DNA from: Akkermansiaceae bacterium
GTDB taxonomy: Bacteria > Verrucomicrobiota > Verrucomicrobiia > Verrucomicrobiales > Akkermansiaceae
Assembly (NCBI GenBank): GCA_023300065.1
Contig: JALZWJ010000339.1
Coordinates: forward strand, 1 to 7,586
Direction of reading: 5' to 3'
Length of the DNA: 7,586 bases
The notes under the pieces were generated by a model. The model was not told the DNA's origin. It saw only the letters and a program-made list of their open reading frames with translations, and did no database searches. The position numbers and the translations under genes were made by a program. Positions 6,453-7,586 of this stretch are shown piece by piece; positions within the stretch are counted from its first letter, which is position 1; each line of letters begins with the position of its first letter.

Positions 6453-7586
6453 TTATTTTTTTAATGGGGCCGTTGTTCCACGGCGTCTCCTTTGATCCGT
6501 GTATTTGGGGTCTGTGAGGGTCTTTAAGAAGGCGACGAGGGCGGCTTGGTCATTTGCTTTGAGTTGGAGGCCGAGTTTGGGGTGTTTGGCGAGATTTGGG
6601 TCGAGCAATGGAGTCCGTGGCATAGGGCCGCTGTAGTGGGCGATGACCTCGGTGAGGGTCTGGAAGCGGCCATCGTGCATGTAGGGGGCGGTGAGGGTGA
6701 GGTTCCGGAGGCTGGGGGTGGAGAAGCGTTGATCGCCGAGGCCATTGTTGTGGAGTTGGTGGTCTGAGAAGTTGGCGCCGCCGTGGCAGTGGAAGCAGTC
6801 GGCCCCGTATTGTTGGCTGCGGGGCTCATATTCGGTGAAGAAGAGCTTCATGCCGCGTTCTTCAAGCGGGGTGAGGTTGGCCTTGCCGGACATGGCGCGG
6901 TCGAATTTAGAGTCGTAGCTGGTGAGGGTGAGGAGGAAGTTCTCTAGGGCGAGGGCGATTTTTTCTGAGGTGACCTCTCCGGGGCCGAAGGCTTTTTCAA
7001 AGGCGGCGCGCTCGGTTTGGTCGAGGTGAGAGACGAGGGTGGGGAGGTGTGCCGCCATTTCGCGGTGGTCTTGGATGGGCTGGAGGACTTGGGAACGGAG
7101 GGATTTGGCACGGCCATCCCAGAAGAAGGAGGACTTCCAGGCGAGGTTGAAGAGGGGCATGGAGTTGCGGTCCCCTACGAGGTCATGGATGCCTTTGGAG
7201 AGGGCGAGGGCATCGGTGAAGGCCTTGTCCTGATGGTGGCAGGAGGCGCAGGAGATGGTGTGGTCTTTGGAGAGGGCTTTGCTGTGGAAGAGCTTTTTTC
7301 CAAGGGCAACGCGTTCTTCCAGAAGGGGGTTGTCACGCGGGAGGAGGGGCATTGAAAAACGCCGACTCATTTTGAAAGGGAAGGGGGTGAAGTTTTCTGG
7401 GAGATAGAGCGGGGTGACGGTGGCGAGGGGGACCTCGTCCGGTGGGTAGGAGGCGCCGCGCACCGCGAAGGACCCTTGGAGGTTGGCGATGAGGGCGCTG
7501 GCGATGGGATCACCAAGGTGGGAATGGGTGGAGGCCCCGTCTTTTAGGAAGGAGAGGGGACGTGGGTGGGTGAGGAGTTTTTGGAC
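6453..7586 (-). CDS. MauG/MbnH-like di-haem cytochrome c peroxidase with MbnP-like N-terminal domain (5' end outside window)
   Basis: 377 residues are visible, and the frame is open to the last base, so the start lies beyond the window. GTG 7463 and the ATG codons after it are internal. Residues 1-41 hold RPLSFLKDGASTHSHLGDP and IASALIANLQGSF, which I recall as the end of MbnP-type copper-binding domains. From about residue 58 the di-haem peroxidase begins (LYLPENF; PRDNPLLEERVALGKKLF). Haem motifs are CASCH (113-117, bases 7236-7250) and CFHCH (264-268, bases 6783-6797). W156 in FFWDGRA matches the Trp between the two haems. PYMHDGR spans 301-307. Y318, in HYSG, sits where classical peroxidases have a Met ligand and MauG has a Tyr. 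These enzymes act outside the cytoplasm, so a signal peptide is expected in the missing part. The family identity is firm; the fused N-terminal domain is a recollection, not a search result. Confidence 0.9.
   Translation of the reverse strand, partial: VQKLLTHPRPLSFLKDGASTHSHLGDPIASALIANLQGSFAVRGASYPPDEVPLATVTPLYLPENFTPFPFKMSRRFSMPLLPRDNPLLEERVALGKKLFHSKALSKDHTISCASCHHQDKAFTDALALSKGIHDLVGDRNSMPLFNLAWKSSFFWDGRAKSLRSQVLQPIQDHREMAAHLPTLVSHLDQTERAAFEKAFGPGEVTSEKIALALENFLLTLTSYDSKFDRAMSGKANLTPLEERGMKLFFTEYEPRSQQYGADCFHCHGGANFSDHQLHNNGLGDQRFSTPSLRNLTLTAPYMHDGRFQTLTEVIAHYSGPMPRTPLLDPNLAKHPKLGLQLKANDQAALVAFLKTLTDPKYTDQRRRRGTTAPLKK

Noticed and set aside
6115..6464. Plus-strand frames opposite the RRM gene (6115-6381 and 6168-6464)
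   Set aside because: The minus-strand RRM with RNP1, RNP2 and a terminator is certain; these are its antisense shadows.

Overview
The window looks like chromosomal DNA from a free-living Gram-negative bacterium, most likely of the Planctomycetes-Verrucomicrobia-Chlamydiae group, with Verrucomicrobiota my best guess. This rests on the gene mix (an SMC-like YhaN-type ATPase, a DUF1611/DgcN-type protein, a small single-RRM RNA-binding protein, and a MauG-type di-haem peroxidase joined to an MbnP-like domain), the moderately high GC content and the weak Shine-Dalgarno use. I ran no search, so the placement is an inference. I see no tRNA, rRNA, CRISPR array, insertion sequence or phage gene.

Layout. 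Positions 1-1512 (+) hold the C-terminal half of a long coiled-coil ABC-type ATPase whose start lies before the window. After an 87-base gap comes a two-gene unit at 1600-4208 (+): a CPA-type cation:proton antiporter with a cytosolic TrkA-N-like domain, overlapping by one base (TAATG) with a class I methyltransferase. A 188-base spacer with a short hyphenated palindrome leads to a DUF1611/DgcN-type protein (4397-5584, +). A small unidentified protein follows (5619-5987, +). The right end is on the minus strand: an RRM protein (6081-6347) with a clear intrinsic terminator (6023-6054), and upstream of it a MauG/MbnH-like di-haem peroxidase (6453-7586) that runs off the right edge.

The most interesting element is the right-edge gene. 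The peroxidase reading frame continues without a stop to the last base. The 41 residues before its first internal GTG resemble, from memory, the C-terminal end of MbnP-type copper-binding domains. In methanotrophs MbnH (di-haem enzyme) and MbnP (its protein substrate) are separate partners, and MbnH oxidises a tryptophan of MbnP to make a copper site. Here substrate-like and enzyme domains appear fused in one polypeptide.

A second large-scale signal is a reversal of strand composition. The first gene is C-rich on the + strand, while almost everything from about 1600 to the right edge is strongly G-rich on the + strand, including where the genes lie on the minus strand. That suggests a replication-strand switch or a rearrangement breakpoint near 1513-1599.

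The genes do not form one pathway. The antiporter/methyltransferase pair is the only tightly coupled unit; the others look like independent housekeeping or accessory genes.
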